Shown here piece after piece: positions 51,035-60,792 of a stretch of DNA of 64,000 nt. Below the pieces are notes generated by a model that was not told the origin of the DNA, did no database searches, and saw only the letters and a list, made by a program, of their open reading frames with translations. Numbering within the stretch: position 1 is the stretch's first letter; each line of letters starts with the position of its first letter. Origin of the DNA: Natrinema altunense (GTDB lineage: Archaea > Halobacteriota > Halobacteria > Halobacteriales > Natrialbaceae); assembly GCF_000731985.1 (NCBI RefSeq), contig NZ_JNCS01000001.1, positions 744,001 through 808,000 on the forward strand. The letters run 5' to 3'. Both the position numbers and the translations under genes were made by a program.

Positions 51035-53485
51035 ATGTCGTATGAAAATACACGACTCCACCTTCTGGACGAACTCGAGCGAATCGAAGCACTCCTCGAG
51101 ACGTACACCGCGACTACCGAGGGGATGTCCTCGAAAATCGATTCGGCTGCCGGGACAGAGGTCGAGGAGACACACGATCCGACAACACTGACACCCCGAT
51201 TGCCGGACGACACAGCCCAGCACATCGCCGACCGCGCAGCGCAAATCGACCAACGCTGCCGGGACACGCCTGCAGATGTTTCGCTTCGACTGCAAGTTCT
51301 GGCCGACCGATTCGACCTCTCGCGTGCACATCTCGATGTGTTCCTTCTCGCACTCGCGCCCGAAATCGATGCTAACTATCAGGATGTCTTCGGAAAACTG
51401 TACGGCGATGCGATAACGCATCCGACGGTCGGTATGATCGGTGATCTCTTCTCTCGCAGCGATGACCAGCAACTCGCCGCTACCGCACTCGTCGGTCCCG
51501 GCTCGCCACTGCGCCAACACGATCTGGTGAGCCTCTCTGATCCCGTCGGTTCCAGTCGCTCCCACCAGCATCGCCTCGTGACCGTCGATCAGCGACTCGT
51601 CTCGTATCTCGAGGGGCACGTCGACCTCGACCCCGCGCTCGAGCACGTGGCCACCCTCCCGACCCCCGATCGGACGCTCGAGGACCTCCAACTCGAGCCG
51701 GCCCTCCGAGACCGACTCGAGCGCGTCGACGCCGACTCGAGCGGCCGCTACTACTTCCACGGGCCGGACGACGACGAACGCGAGGCGGCGATCGGCGCGC
51801 TGGCGGACGACCGATTGCTCCGCGCCTCGCTACCGGCCGTGCTCGAGGCGGACGCCCTCGAACGACTCCACCGGGAGGCGCTTTTACAGGACTGTCCGGT
51901 CCACCTCACCGACGCCGACGTGCTCCGCGAGCGCGGGAGCGACCGCACGCTCGAGGAGGTGTTCGACCGGTTTGCCGACCTCCAGTGTGAGCTGTTCGTC
52001 ACCGGAACCGAAGCGTGGCGGCCGACGGGAACGACCGTCGGTATCGACGCCATCATCGAGTTTCCCCGGCCCTCCGTCGAGACGCGCCAGGCGTTCTGGG
52101 AAGCGCGAGCGGACGCCCTCCCCGCGGATCTCGAGCCGGCGGTGCTCGCGGGGACCTTCGAACTCACGCGGGGGCAACTCGAGGCGGCGCTGTCGACGGC
52201 ACGGTCGCTGGCCGGTGGCGACGACCTCACGGCCGAGGACATCTACGAAGGCTGTCGCGCCCAGTCGGCCGACGGCCTCGGTGATCTCGCCCAGCGGATC
52301 GAACCCGCAAGCGACTGGGACGACATCCAGCTCCGCGAGAAGACCGACCGCGAACTCCGATTGATCCGCGACCACATCGCGAACCGGGCCCGCGTCTACA
52401 GCGAGTGGGGGTTCGCCGAGGAGTTCGCCCGCGGGACCGGCGTCGTCGCCCTCTTCAAGGGCACGTCCGGGACGGGGAAGACGATGGCCGCGGAGGTGCT
52501 GGCCAACGACGTCGGGATGGCGCTTTACAAGATCGACCTCTCGAGCGTCGTCTCGAAGTACATCGGCGAGACCGAGGAGAATCTGGAACGGATCTTCCAG
52601 GCCGCGGCTCACTCCAACGCGATCCTGCTGTTCGACGAGGCCGACTCGATCTTCGGCGACCGGGCGGAGGTGTCCGATGCGACCGACCGCTACGCTAACG
52701 TCGAGGTCAACTACCTCCTCCAGCGTATCGAGAGCTACGACGGCGTCGTCGTATTGACCACCAATCACGCGTCGAATATCGACTCCGCGTTCGAGCGCCG
52801 GATCGACCACACGGTGACGTTTACGCGTCCGAAAGGACCCGTCCGCGAAGCGATCTGGGCGGGCGTCTTCCCCGACGACGCGCCGCTGGGCGACCTCGAC
52901 TACGAGTTCCTCTCGGCGCTCGATCTCACCGGCGGCCAGATCAGGAAGATCGGCCAGACGGCCGCGATCTTGGCTGCGGGTGACAGCCGCCGCATCGAGA
53001 TGCGCCACGTCGTCCGGGCGCTCGAGCAGGAGTTCGGCGTGCGGGGACAGCGCCTGCGGTCGATCGACTTCGGCGAGTACCGCCGCCACCTCCGGAGCGT
53101 CGACGACGACCGGGCGGGGACCGACGAACAGTCGACCGACGCCGACGAAGAGGCGGTCGGTCGGTCGCCGGAGGCCGTCGTCCGCCGGTTTTTCGAACTG
53201 TTAGACGCCGGTGAGGGCGACCGCGCCCACGAACTGTATCACTCCCGGACCCTCGCGCCGGAGTTCTCACAGAAGGAACTGGCGATGATCGCCCACGGCG
53301 ACCTCTCGATCGCCGGCGAGATCGACCGCGTCCGCGACGATCACGACCGCGTCGTCCTCGAGTTCGAGCGCGAACTGAACGGCGATCGAACGGCGCGATC
53401 CTACGAACTGCGGCCGGAAGACGATCTCTGGCGGATCTTCAACGTCGAACGCGTCCGCGAGAGCGATGTCGTCGTGGACCGGTGA
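51035..53485 (+). CDS. AAA+ ATPase of eCIS type (Afp15/Pvc15-like) with C-terminal NTF2-like domain
   Basis: The 816-residue protein has an N-terminal winged-helix-like region typical of eCIS ATPases (LSRAHLDVFLLALAPEIDAN at 95-114), a degenerate first AAA region (about 235-420) and an active AAA+ module with Walker A GTSGTGKT (476-483), Walker B ILLFDEAD (530-537) and FERRIDH (586-592) as candidate arginine finger. A C-terminal 705-810 segment (SPEAVVRRFFELLDAGEGDR) looks like an NTF2/DUF4878-type domain, not usual for these ATPases. Afp15 acts in sheath-length control or assembly. The first 500 bp are less GC-rich than the rest. Confidence 0.85.
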   Translation: MSYENTRLHLLDELERIEALLETYTATTEGMSSKIDSAAGTEVEETHDPTTLTPRLPDDTAQHIADRAAQIDQRCRDTPADVSLRLQVLADRFDLSRAHLDVFLLALAPEIDANYQDVFGKLYGDAITHPTVGMIGDLFSRSDDQQLAATALVGPGSPLRQHDLVSLSDPVGSSRSHQHRLVTVDQRLVSYLEGHVDLDPALEHVATLPTPDRTLEDLQLEPALRDRLERVDADSSGRYYFHGPDDDEREAAIGALADDRLLRASLPAVLEADALERLHREALLQDCPVHLTDADVLRERGSDRTLEEVFDRFADLQCELFVTGTEAWRPTGTTVGIDAIIEFPRPSVETRQAFWEARADALPADLEPAVLAGTFELTRGQLEAALSTARSLAGGDDLTAEDIYEGCRAQSADGLGDLAQRIEPASDWDDIQLREKTDRELRLIRDHIANRARVYSEWGFAEEFARGTGVVALFKGTSGTGKTMAAEVLANDVGMALYKIDLSSVVSKYIGETEENLERIFQAAAHSNAILLFDEADSIFGDRAEVSDATDRYANVEVNYLLQRIESYDGVVVLTTNHASNIDSAFERRIDHTVTFTRPKGPVREAIWAGVFPDDAPLGDLDYEFLSALDLTGGQIRKIGQTAAILAAGDSRRIEMRHVVRALEQEFGVRGQRLRSIDFGEYRRHLRSVDDDRAGTDEQSTDADEEAVGRSPEAVVRRFFELLDAGEGDRAHELYHSRTLAPEFSQKELAMIAHGDLSIAGEIDRVRDDHDRVVLEFERELNGDRTARSYELRPEDDLWRIFNVERVRESDVVVDR

Positions 53486-53605
53486 GGGCCAACCGGTCTC
53501 GGCTCGTCCTCGCCGTGGGCCGGGGGATCGGAGCCGGCGGCCGATCCCGCCGTGCATGCATTCGCGACCGGACATGTTTTCCCCCTTCCCCCCGAGGATG
53601 TGGCT

Positions 53606-54073
53606 ATGCAGGCATCCATCGACGCCGTTCGCGTCGCGGGGACCCCCGAAGGACCGGTCCCGGTCGTCGTCCTCGCGGTCGAGGGGGAAAGCGACGTCGT
53701 GCCGATCTTCATCGGATTCAGCGAGGCGACCAGCATCGCTCGCGGTCTCGAGGCCGAGGACATCGGGCGACCACTGACACACGACCTCCTGCTCGATGTC
53801 ATGGAGGAACTGGGTAGCCGGATCGACCGGATCGTCGTCACCGAGATCGAGGAGCGCGACGACGGACAGGGCGGTACCTACATCGCCGACATCCACCTCC
53901 AGACGCCCCGCGGCGAGACGGTCATCGACGCCCGACCGAGCGATTCGCTCGCGCTGGCCGCCCGGACGAACGCGGCGATCGAGATCACGGAGGACGTCTT
54001 CGAGGACAGCCGAGACGACAGCGAGAAGTTCGACGAACTCGAAGACATCCGCAACGTGTCGGGTGAGCTCTAG
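53606..54073 (+). CDS. bifunctional nuclease family (DUF151) protein
   Basis: The 155-residue protein has the BFN fold: VVLAVEGESDVVPIFIGFSEA, LTHDLLLDVMEELGSRIDRI, TYIADIHLQT and DARPSDSLALAARTNAAI. Plant BFN1-type proteins of this family have RNase/DNase activity; the archaeal role is not established. The ATG at 53606 is the family start (MQASIDAVRV). It abuts hisE with no gap, so they are cotranscribed. Confidence 0.88.
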   Translation: MQASIDAVRVAGTPEGPVPVVVLAVEGESDVVPIFIGFSEATSIARGLEAEDIGRPLTHDLLLDVMEELGSRIDRIVVTEIEERDDGQGGTYIADIHLQTPRGETVIDARPSDSLALAARTNAAIEITEDVFEDSRDDSEKFDELEDIRNVSGEL

Positions 54074-54358
54074 ATGGACGACGTACTCGAGGACCTGTTC
54101 GCGGTCATCGAAGACCGGAAGGAACGGCTGCCCGAGGACTCCTACACCGCCTCGCTGTTCACCCACGAGAAAGGCGAGAACGAAGTGCTGGAGAAACTCG
54201 GCGAGGAGACGACCGAACTCGTGTTGGCCGCGAAAGACGACGATCGCGAGGAGATCGCCCACGAGAGCGCCGATATCGTCTACCACTTGCTCGTCCTGTT
54301 GGCGATGAAGGACATGGAACTGTCGGATCTCGAGGCCGAACTCGAGGCGCGGCGCTGA
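54074..54358 (+). CDS. hisE: phosphoribosyl-ATP diphosphatase
   Basis: The 94-residue all-alpha protein has the MazG-like HisE motif: SYTASLFTHEKGENEVLEKLGEETTELVLAAKD and ESADIVYHLLVLLA, with the E-x-x-E ... E-x-x-D metal residues. It hydrolyses PRATP to PRAMP plus diphosphate, the second step of histidine synthesis. Its start codon directly follows the stop of the DUF151 gene. Other his genes are not here. Confidence 0.94.
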   Translation: MDDVLEDLFAVIEDRKERLPEDSYTASLFTHEKGENEVLEKLGEETTELVLAAKDDDREEIAHESADIVYHLLVLLAMKDMELSDLEAELEARR

Positions 54359-54533
54359 CGGGAATCGCGGTTCGGCAGCGAGATCGAGTCCCACTATCGA
54401 GCGGCTGCTGCTTGCCGGGCCGATCGACCGCGGGTCGCGAACGTGTACCTTCATTGTGGGGTAGGTGCCATAGTCACTCGTTGCGGTATCGACAGGTCGG
54501 CCGCCGCGCCGACCGCGAACGGAGTGAGTCCAC
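54359..54533. other. intergenic region before the DUF4129 cluster
   Basis: This 175-bp region holds the promoter for the five-gene cluster. I see no obvious operator. The next gene starts with GTG at 54534 preceded by a weak purine-rich stretch (AACGGAGTGAG). Confidence 0.35.
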
Positions 54534-56954
54534 GTGTCCGACGACGCCACACCCGACGATGCAGACGATGCCGCGTCCGGCGGAGCCGATTACCGACAGG
54601 TCTCGCTCGTCGCGCTGGCGGCGCTCGCGCTCGTACTGACGGCCGCGCTCGCGCCCGGCCTCACCGGCGGCGAGAGCGACTCGAGCCCCGGGGCCGACGT
54701 CGACTGGGACGGCATCGTGCCGGACATCGATTTCAACCCGGACACCGACGTCGACGGGAGCGATGACGGCGGTAACGCCGACGGCGAGCCGGGCGACGGC
54801 CCGGGCGGCGGCTTCGATTGGCGACGACTGCTCGAGTGGCTCAATCTCGATCGGAACGACGACGTCGAGCCGCCGACGAAGACCGACGGGAAGCCACAGT
54901 GTGTCATCATGCTGGATCGGGAGCCGGTCCCCGGCAGCCGGCTCACGGCGACGATCCGGTACGAGGGCGAACCGCTCACGGAGACGCCGGTGTGGTTCGA
55001 CGAGCGGCGAGTCGGTGAGACGGACGACGCCGGCCGGGTGACCGGCGAGGTGCCGTACGTCGAGGAGTTGGTCATCCGCGTCGGGACGGCGACCGACGCG
55101 ACGTGCCGCGCCGGGACGGCGACATCGCTGCCCTCGTCCACGACGAGCGGGAGCGCAGGGTATCACTCCGACGACGCTCGGCAGTCCAGTGCCGACGTTC
55201 GGGGATTGGGTAGCCCGGAACCCGAGATCGGAGCAGTGCCGAGCGCGCGCCGCGATTTGCCGGCTGCGGCCGCGACGGTACCGACGGCGTCGGTGGCTCC
55301 ATCGGCCTCGAGCACGCCTGCCCTCGCGTCGTCGGCCACACCCGCGGCGAGCGTACAGGAGGAGTCGGCGGGGAACGCCACCGGGTCCTACGCGGTCGAC
55401 GGTGAGGTTACAATCGATGTCGACGGCGAGCCGTATCCTGGCGAGACGATCACGATCGACGCAGCGGTCGAGGACGTACCGATGCGCGAGGCGACCGTCT
55501 CCGTCGACGGCACCGCAGTCGGAGAGACGGACGGGAGCGGGCAGGCCACAGTGAGGGTGCCCGACGACGGTACGGATACGTTCGAGATCGGGGTTGCCCG
55601 CGGCGACTTCGCGGGGACGACGACGGTCGATGTTCTGTTGCTCGAGGCGGCGTTTGCTCCCGCAGGCATCGCGCCGATCCCCGGCAGTCCCGGGGCCGTC
55701 GAAGCGACGACCAACGGCGAACCAGTCGCGGGTGCCACGGTAACCGTCGACGGCGAGAGGGTGGGGGCGACGGACGCAGACGGTCGGCTGGCGACCGGAT
55801 TGCCGCTCGATCCGACCGCGACGGTGACGGTCAGCACGGAACGCCAGACCGCCAGCGTCTCGCTCGTCGGTGCTTACGGCGGGTCCGCACTCGTGCTCTC
55901 GAGTATCATCCTCGGACTGATGGCGCTCTCCTATCGCCACGCCGGCCGACGCGGGCCGATGGCCGTCCTCGGCGGAACGGCGGGAGTCGCCGCGGTACTC
56001 GTCGCCGAGGCGTTCTATGGGCAGTGGGCCGGGATCGCCGTCCTCGGCGGCGTCTGTCTGCTCGCGCTCGCCGTCGGCCTGTCGCGGTCCGGGCGGGGAT
56101 CGCCCAGTCTCAGTGTCCGCGACTGCTCCTCACCACGTGACTGGCTGGACCGGCTTCTGTCCCGACTCGTCGCTCTCGGGTTGGGACTCGTCGACCGACT
56201 CGAGGTCCTCCTCGAGTGGCTGCACGCGCTGGCCGGGGCCGTCCACGAGTGGGTCCGGTCGTTGCCGCGGTCCGGTCGGGGGCTGTGGGCACGTTTCGCG
56301 GCCTGGCTCGGAACGGTGCCGGGACGCGTCCGGTCCGGGCTCGAGGCGGCGCTCGGGACCGTCCGAACGCTGCCGCTGCGGGCGATCGCGGCGGGGGTCG
56401 GGTCGGTCCCGCTGATCGCGGGCGGCTACGTCGTCGACGGTGTCCGTGGGGCGGTCCTCGTCACTGCAGCGCTCGCAGCCGCCGGCGTGATGGCGGCCCG
56501 TACCGACGGGGACGACCCGCAGACGGACGCGCGAGACCGCGACGCGGAGCCGGACGCCGAGACGGCGACGACGGACACGAGCCACGCGGCGGCCGAGACG
56601 CGCTCGTTTCGCGACCTGTGGCGGGCGTTCGCACGCCAGGTCGCGCCGGGACGGTGGCGCACGCGTACCCCCGGAGAGATCGAACGCCGCGCGCTCTCGA
56701 AGGGGTATCCGCGAAGGCCGGTTCGGAAACTGACGACGCTCTTCCGGGAGGTTGAGTACGGCGGTCGCCCTCGCTCGGCGAGTCGTCGCGAACGGGCGGC
56801 CGAGGCCTACGACGCGGTCGAACGCGCTCGAACGGCCGAGACGGAGGCGACGACAGCCGAGGCCGCGGCCGAACGAGACGAGGACGGAACCCGGTCGTTG
56901 TCCCCGACGGACCGGTCCCGCGATCCGGAACCCGGGACGGAGGGAGAGCCGTGA
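54534..56954 (+). CDS. DUF4129-family membrane protein with Ig/transthyretin-like domains
   Basis: The 806-residue protein has a first transmembrane helix at about residues 25-43, a long extracytoplasmic region with two or three beta domains of carboxypeptidase-regulatory type (GEPLTETPVWFDERRVGETDDAG; GETITIDAAVEDVPM; GEPVAGATVTVDGERVGAT), further hydrophobic helices (about 450-500 and 620-655), and a C-terminal DUF4129 domain (RALSKGYPRRPVRKLTTLFREVEYG). It starts with GTG. It heads a haloarchaeal cluster ending with MoxR, where DUF4129 proteins may be linked to cell-surface or polysaccharide processing. Confidence 0.85.
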   Translation: MSDDATPDDADDAASGGADYRQVSLVALAALALVLTAALAPGLTGGESDSSPGADVDWDGIVPDIDFNPDTDVDGSDDGGNADGEPGDGPGGGFDWRRLLEWLNLDRNDDVEPPTKTDGKPQCVIMLDREPVPGSRLTATIRYEGEPLTETPVWFDERRVGETDDAGRVTGEVPYVEELVIRVGTATDATCRAGTATSLPSSTTSGSAGYHSDDARQSSADVRGLGSPEPEIGAVPSARRDLPAAAATVPTASVAPSASSTPALASSATPAASVQEESAGNATGSYAVDGEVTIDVDGEPYPGETITIDAAVEDVPMREATVSVDGTAVGETDGSGQATVRVPDDGTDTFEIGVARGDFAGTTTVDVLLLEAAFAPAGIAPIPGSPGAVEATTNGEPVAGATVTVDGERVGATDADGRLATGLPLDPTATVTVSTERQTASVSLVGAYGGSALVLSSIILGLMALSYRHAGRRGPMAVLGGTAGVAAVLVAEAFYGQWAGIAVLGGVCLLALAVGLSRSGRGSPSLSVRDCSSPRDWLDRLLSRLVALGLGLVDRLEVLLEWLHALAGAVHEWVRSLPRSGRGLWARFAAWLGTVPGRVRSGLEAALGTVRTLPLRAIAAGVGSVPLIAGGYVVDGVRGAVLVTAALAAAGVMAARTDGDDPQTDARDRDAEPDAETATTDTSHAAAETRSFRDLWRAFARQVAPGRWRTRTPGEIERRALSKGYPRRPVRKLTTLFREVEYGGRPRSASRRERAAEAYDAVERARTAETEATTAEAAAERDEDGTRSLSPTDRSRDPEPGTEGEP

Positions 56955-57814
56955 GCCGGCGTCGGCAGCGACTCGTCACCCTGTGCGGCGTGGCGCTCGT
57001 CGTGATCGGAACGATCGTCGGCGTCGGCACCTCGAGTGGGACGGGTGACGCCGTCGGTCTCGTCGCCCTGCTCACGCTCGTCGCGCTCGGGCTCGGCCTC
57101 TGGACGGTTCGCGGGGCGCTCGATACGACGGCTGACGCGCCGGCGGTGCCCTGGGCGGCCGACGAACCGTTCGCGAATCCGGCTCCCGAGCGCACCGAGC
57201 GCGACCCCGCGCTCTCGAGCGACGCCTTCGCCGGGGTGATCGAGACGGCCTGCGGGACGGCCCGCGATTCTGGCACCGTCGACGACGGCATCGAAGTCGT
57301 GCGGTCCCCGCTCCGGACGGCGTTGCTCGACGCCCTCGAGCAGGGCGGCCGACCGCGGTCGGACGCGGAGGAAACGCTGGCGGACGGCAGCTGGACCGAC
57401 GATCGGGTCGCCGCCAGCGTCCTCGCACCGGCGATCGAGCCGCCGCCGCGGCCGCTCCGCGACCGCGTTCGTGCATGGCTGTACCCGGAACGCGTCGTGC
57501 GCCGACGGGCCCGCCGGGCGACGAACGCGGTTGCCGAAGCGGCCGACGACGCCCTGCCGACAGTCCCGGGCCAGACCGCCCCGCGGACCGTCCCGGTGCT
57601 CGAGCCCAGTCTCGAGGACCTCCAGCGCGGGGCAGACGGCCGTCTCCAGCGGGCCGTCGAGCCGCGCGCGACCGCTCGCGGACCGCAGCCGGTTCGGCCT
57701 CGAGCCGGGGACGACCGCGATCGGGCGGCCGGGGAGCGAACCGACGGAGACGGGACCGATACCGACCGAACCGACGGGCCACGGGACGGGGACCCGGAGG
57801 TGACCGACGCGTGA
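56951..57814 (+). CDS. DUF7269-type small membrane protein
   Basis: The 287-residue protein has two N-terminal hydrophobic helices (about residues 8-24 and 34-52), then a soluble helical domain rich in acidic residues with AWLYPERVVRRRARRATNAV near residues 175-194 and a Ser/Arg-rich tail. Its GTG start overlaps the previous TGA (GTGA). It belongs to a conserved haloarchaeal cluster with DUF58 and MoxR; function is unknown. Confidence 0.78.
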   Translation: MSRRRQRLVTLCGVALVVIGTIVGVGTSSGTGDAVGLVALLTLVALGLGLWTVRGALDTTADAPAVPWAADEPFANPAPERTERDPALSSDAFAGVIETACGTARDSGTVDDGIEVVRSPLRTALLDALEQGGRPRSDAEETLADGSWTDDRVAASVLAPAIEPPPRPLRDRVRAWLYPERVVRRRARRATNAVAEAADDALPTVPGQTAPRTVPVLEPSLEDLQRGADGRLQRAVEPRATARGPQPVRPRAGDDRDRAAGERTDGDGTDTDRTDGPRDGDPEVTDA

Positions 57815-59262
57815 TCGACCGACGGGTGCGCTGGCGCGGGGCTCTCGCCGCGACGGTCGCGCTTACGGTCGCCGGCATCGTCGACGGAAACCCCGTCCTC
57901 CTGCTGGGCGCGGTCGTCCCGCTGGTCTTCGTCGCTTACGGCTCGCTATCCCGCGTTCGCGTGCCCGCCGACCTCGTCGCGACCAGATCGGTGACGCCGA
58001 CGCCCGCACCGCCGGGCCAGCCGGTCACCGTCACGCTCGAGGTGACCAACGGCTCCGATCGGACGATTACGGACCTCCGGATCGCCGACGGCGTCCCCGC
58101 GTCGATCGCCGTCCTCGAGGGGACGCCGCGGGCCGGCGCGACGCTCGAGCCCGGCGACAGCCACACCATGGAGTACGTGGTCGTGGCTCGCCACGGCGAG
58201 TACGACTTCGACCCGCCCCAGTGTCGCGTCCGCGGGCTCGGCGTGAGCGCGACGGCCACGACGACGCTGCCGGTGTCCGGTGACCGGGCGCTCGTCTGTC
58301 GGCTCGCGGCCGATGCGCCGCCGATCGAGGAGGACGGCTCGACGCGGGTCGGGCAGTTGACGGCCGACGAACCCGGCACGGGGATCTCGTTTCACTCGAT
58401 CCGGGAGTACCATCGCGACGACCCCGCCGACCGCATCGACTGGCGACACTACGCGAAACGCGGGACGCTCGCGACGGTCAACTACGACCGACACGTGTCG
58501 GCGACCGTCGTCTTGGTCGTCGACGCGCGACCGGCGAACCGCGTCGTCGCCGGCCGGGGCCGGCCGACGGCCGTCGAATACGGAGCGTACGCCGCGACCC
58601 GCGCGCTGTCTGACCTGCTCGACCACGGCCACGATGTCGGCATCGCCGTCATCGGGACGGACGGTCCCGGCCCCGCCGGCTGCCGCTGGCTCGAGCCGGC
58701 GAGCGGACCGGCACAGCGACGGCGTGCGCTCGAGTTCCTCCGGCGGGTCGCGGACGAAGCCGCAGCCGACCGCGACTCGAGTACGCCACGGACGGCCGGC
58801 GGCGGACGGACAAGGCGGCAGGTCCGGAAGGTGCTCGAACTCGCACCGACGACCGCTCAGGTTGCGCTGTTCTCGCCCGTTCTCGACGACCCGCCCGTAG
58901 CCGCGGTCGAAACGTGGCGGGGCGCAGGGCTGCCGGTCGTCCTCGTCTCGCCGGACATCGTTCCGTCGAACACCGTCAGCGGCCAGTTCGAACAGACGCG
59001 GCGGCGGACCCGGCTCGCCCGCTGTCAGGCCACCGGTGCGCGCACGGTCGACTGGCGGCGGGGCACGCCGCTGCCGGTGGTCATCGAGCAGGCCTTCGCC
59101 GTCGACGCGCGCCGCTCGAGCCGTCGATCGACCGGGGGCAGCGCCAGCAGCTCGAACACTGGGGCCGGAGGGAAGAGGGACAGCAGTTGGAACGGCGGCC
59201 CTGACGAGAGGGCCGGATCGAACCCGGCCGCCGACTCGCGGCGATGGGGAGGTGGCGAGTAG
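57811..59262 (+). CDS. DUF58-domain protein
   Basis: The 483-residue protein has two N-terminal hydrophobic helices, a beta-rich region (PGQPVTVTLEVTNGSDRTITDL), and the DUF58 core RVGQLTADEPGTGISFHSIREYHRDDPADRIDWRHYAKRGTLATV, followed by a von Willebrand-like fold (VVLVVDARPAN ... DVGIAVIGTDG). The start is a GTG overlapping the preceding stop. A Ser/Gly-rich C-terminal extension of about 60 residues looks disordered. With MoxR it would form a MoxR-VWA chaperone system. Confidence 0.9.
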   Translation: MIDRRVRWRGALAATVALTVAGIVDGNPVLLLGAVVPLVFVAYGSLSRVRVPADLVATRSVTPTPAPPGQPVTVTLEVTNGSDRTITDLRIADGVPASIAVLEGTPRAGATLEPGDSHTMEYVVVARHGEYDFDPPQCRVRGLGVSATATTTLPVSGDRALVCRLAADAPPIEEDGSTRVGQLTADEPGTGISFHSIREYHRDDPADRIDWRHYAKRGTLATVNYDRHVSATVVLVVDARPANRVVAGRGRPTAVEYGAYAATRALSDLLDHGHDVGIAVIGTDGPGPAGCRWLEPASGPAQRRRALEFLRRVADEAAADRDSSTPRTAGGGRTRRQVRKVLELAPTTAQVALFSPVLDDPPVAAVETWRGAGLPVVLVSPDIVPSNTVSGQFEQTRRRTRLARCQATGARTVDWRRGTPLPVVIEQAFAVDARRSSRRSTGGSASSSNTGAGGKRDSSWNGGPDERAGSNPAADSRRWGGGE

Positions 59263-60711
59263 ATGTCCCTCGCCGGACCGCGCCTCGATCGGCCGTCCGC
59301 AATCGGCGACGAGGGGCGAGCACGGACGGCGAGCCTCTGGCTCGCCAGCCTGATCGTCGTCGCGATCGTCGGCGTCGTCGGTTTCGAGATCGGCGAGCCG
59401 TCGCTGTTGCCGACGCTCGGTCCGGTCGTCGGGCTGGCCGTCGCGGGCGTGGGCCTGCTCGAGCGCGACGGGTTCGTCAGCCTGGTCGTGGCCCACGCGT
59501 TCCTGCTGACGTTCGGGACGGCGTTCGCGCTGATCGTGCTCGCGGCCCCGTTCGTCGCTCGAGCCGGGATCGCTGCGAGCGGCTGTGCGCTCGCGCTCGC
59601 CGGGATCGGGGCTTCCTGGGCCAATATCGGCGGTGACGGGCTGGGCACCGCCGCGGCGGGCAGCGTGATCAGCTACGCCTCGATGCTGTGTTCGCTCGTG
59701 CTGATGGGGATCCTGACGGCCGTCGTCTACTTCGGCTGGACGGTCCTGACCAGTATAATCGGGTTTTCGACGCCGGTCGCGTCCCTGACCGGCTTCCTCC
59801 TGATCGTCGCGGGGACGGCCGGCGTCGTTCGGCTGTCGTTACGGTGGCTCCCGATTCGGCAGGTGACGCCGCGGGACCGTCGTCCGACGATCGAGCGGCG
59901 GCTCACCGCCGTCAGGCAACGCCTCCTGTACACGGCCGTCGGCTCGATCGGTGCTCTCGTGGGGTTCGGTGCCCTCGGACTGGCGGGCGTCGACACCGCG
60001 GTGACGAGCGTCCCGGTGCTCGCGTGGCTACTCACGTCGCTGTCCTCGCCGCTGGTCGTCTGGCCGATCGTCGCCGTCGGCGCGGTGAGTCTCCTCGCCG
60101 GCGCGGTCGCCGTCCTGCTCCGACGGCTGACCCGCGACGACTCCGCCGGGACGACGCGGCGGACCGCCGCGGCCGTCGTCGGCGTCGGACTCTCCCTGCC
60201 GTTGCTGCTCGGGCTGGTACTCATCGTCGCGGGGGCCGGCCTCGCAATCGGCCCCATCCTGCTCGGACTGGGCCTCGTCGTCGCGCTGGTACTGGGACCG
60301 ATCGCGTTCCTGATCGTCGTCGGGAGCGGTGCCGTCGGCGTCGGACTCGGCCTGCTCCCCGCACGGGCCACCGGACCGGCTGTCGCTGCGACGGGACTCG
60401 TCGTGGCCGCCATCGGCGTGGGTCGTGCCAATCCGCTCGTCGTCTTCGCCTGTATCGCCGGTGCCATCCTCGTCTGGGATAGCGCGACGTTCGGGCTCGG
60501 ACTGACGGCCGAGCTCGGTCACCTTCCCGATACCCGCCGACTCGAGTTGTTCCACGGTGCCGTCGCCGTCGCCGTCGCGATCGGTGCCGTCGTCGTCGTC
60601 ACCGGTCTCGAGGTGCTCCGTGCCGGCTTCTTCGCGGGCGGGGGCGCGGCCGGCGGTGCGGTCGTCGTCGCGCTCGGTGCGTTGCTCCTGTTGCTCCCGG
60701 TGCGCGGCTAG
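59263..60711 (+). CDS. multispanning membrane protein of the DUF58/MoxR cluster (DUF7519-type)
   Basis: The 482-residue protein is mostly hydrophobic with about 12 predicted helices, including LVALIVVAIVGVVGFEI-like segments near the start and long Gly/Ala/Val-rich helices toward the end. It has no transporter motif that I recognise. The ATG follows the DUF58 stop directly. It occurs only in this conserved neighbourhood as far as I know, so it may be the membrane platform for the MoxR/DUF58 complex. Confidence 0.8.
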   Translation: MSLAGPRLDRPSAIGDEGRARTASLWLASLIVVAIVGVVGFEIGEPSLLPTLGPVVGLAVAGVGLLERDGFVSLVVAHAFLLTFGTAFALIVLAAPFVARAGIAASGCALALAGIGASWANIGGDGLGTAAAGSVISYASMLCSLVLMGILTAVVYFGWTVLTSIIGFSTPVASLTGFLLIVAGTAGVVRLSLRWLPIRQVTPRDRRPTIERRLTAVRQRLLYTAVGSIGALVGFGALGLAGVDTAVTSVPVLAWLLTSLSSPLVVWPIVAVGAVSLLAGAVAVLLRRLTRDDSAGTTRRTAAAVVGVGLSLPLLLGLVLIVAGAGLAIGPILLGLGLVVALVLGPIAFLIVVGSGAVGVGLGLLPARATGPAVAATGLVVAAIGVGRANPLVVFACIAGAILVWDSATFGLGLTAELGHLPDTRRLELFHGAVAVAVAIGAVVVVTGLEVLRAGFFAGGGAAGGAVVVALGALLLLLPVRG

Positions 60712-60792
60712 GGACGCCGGCGGTCCCGATCGCGGACGGCTCCGGAGGTCTCGATGGGGAGGGTTCTTGAGTATCTAGCTGCATTGTCGTGT

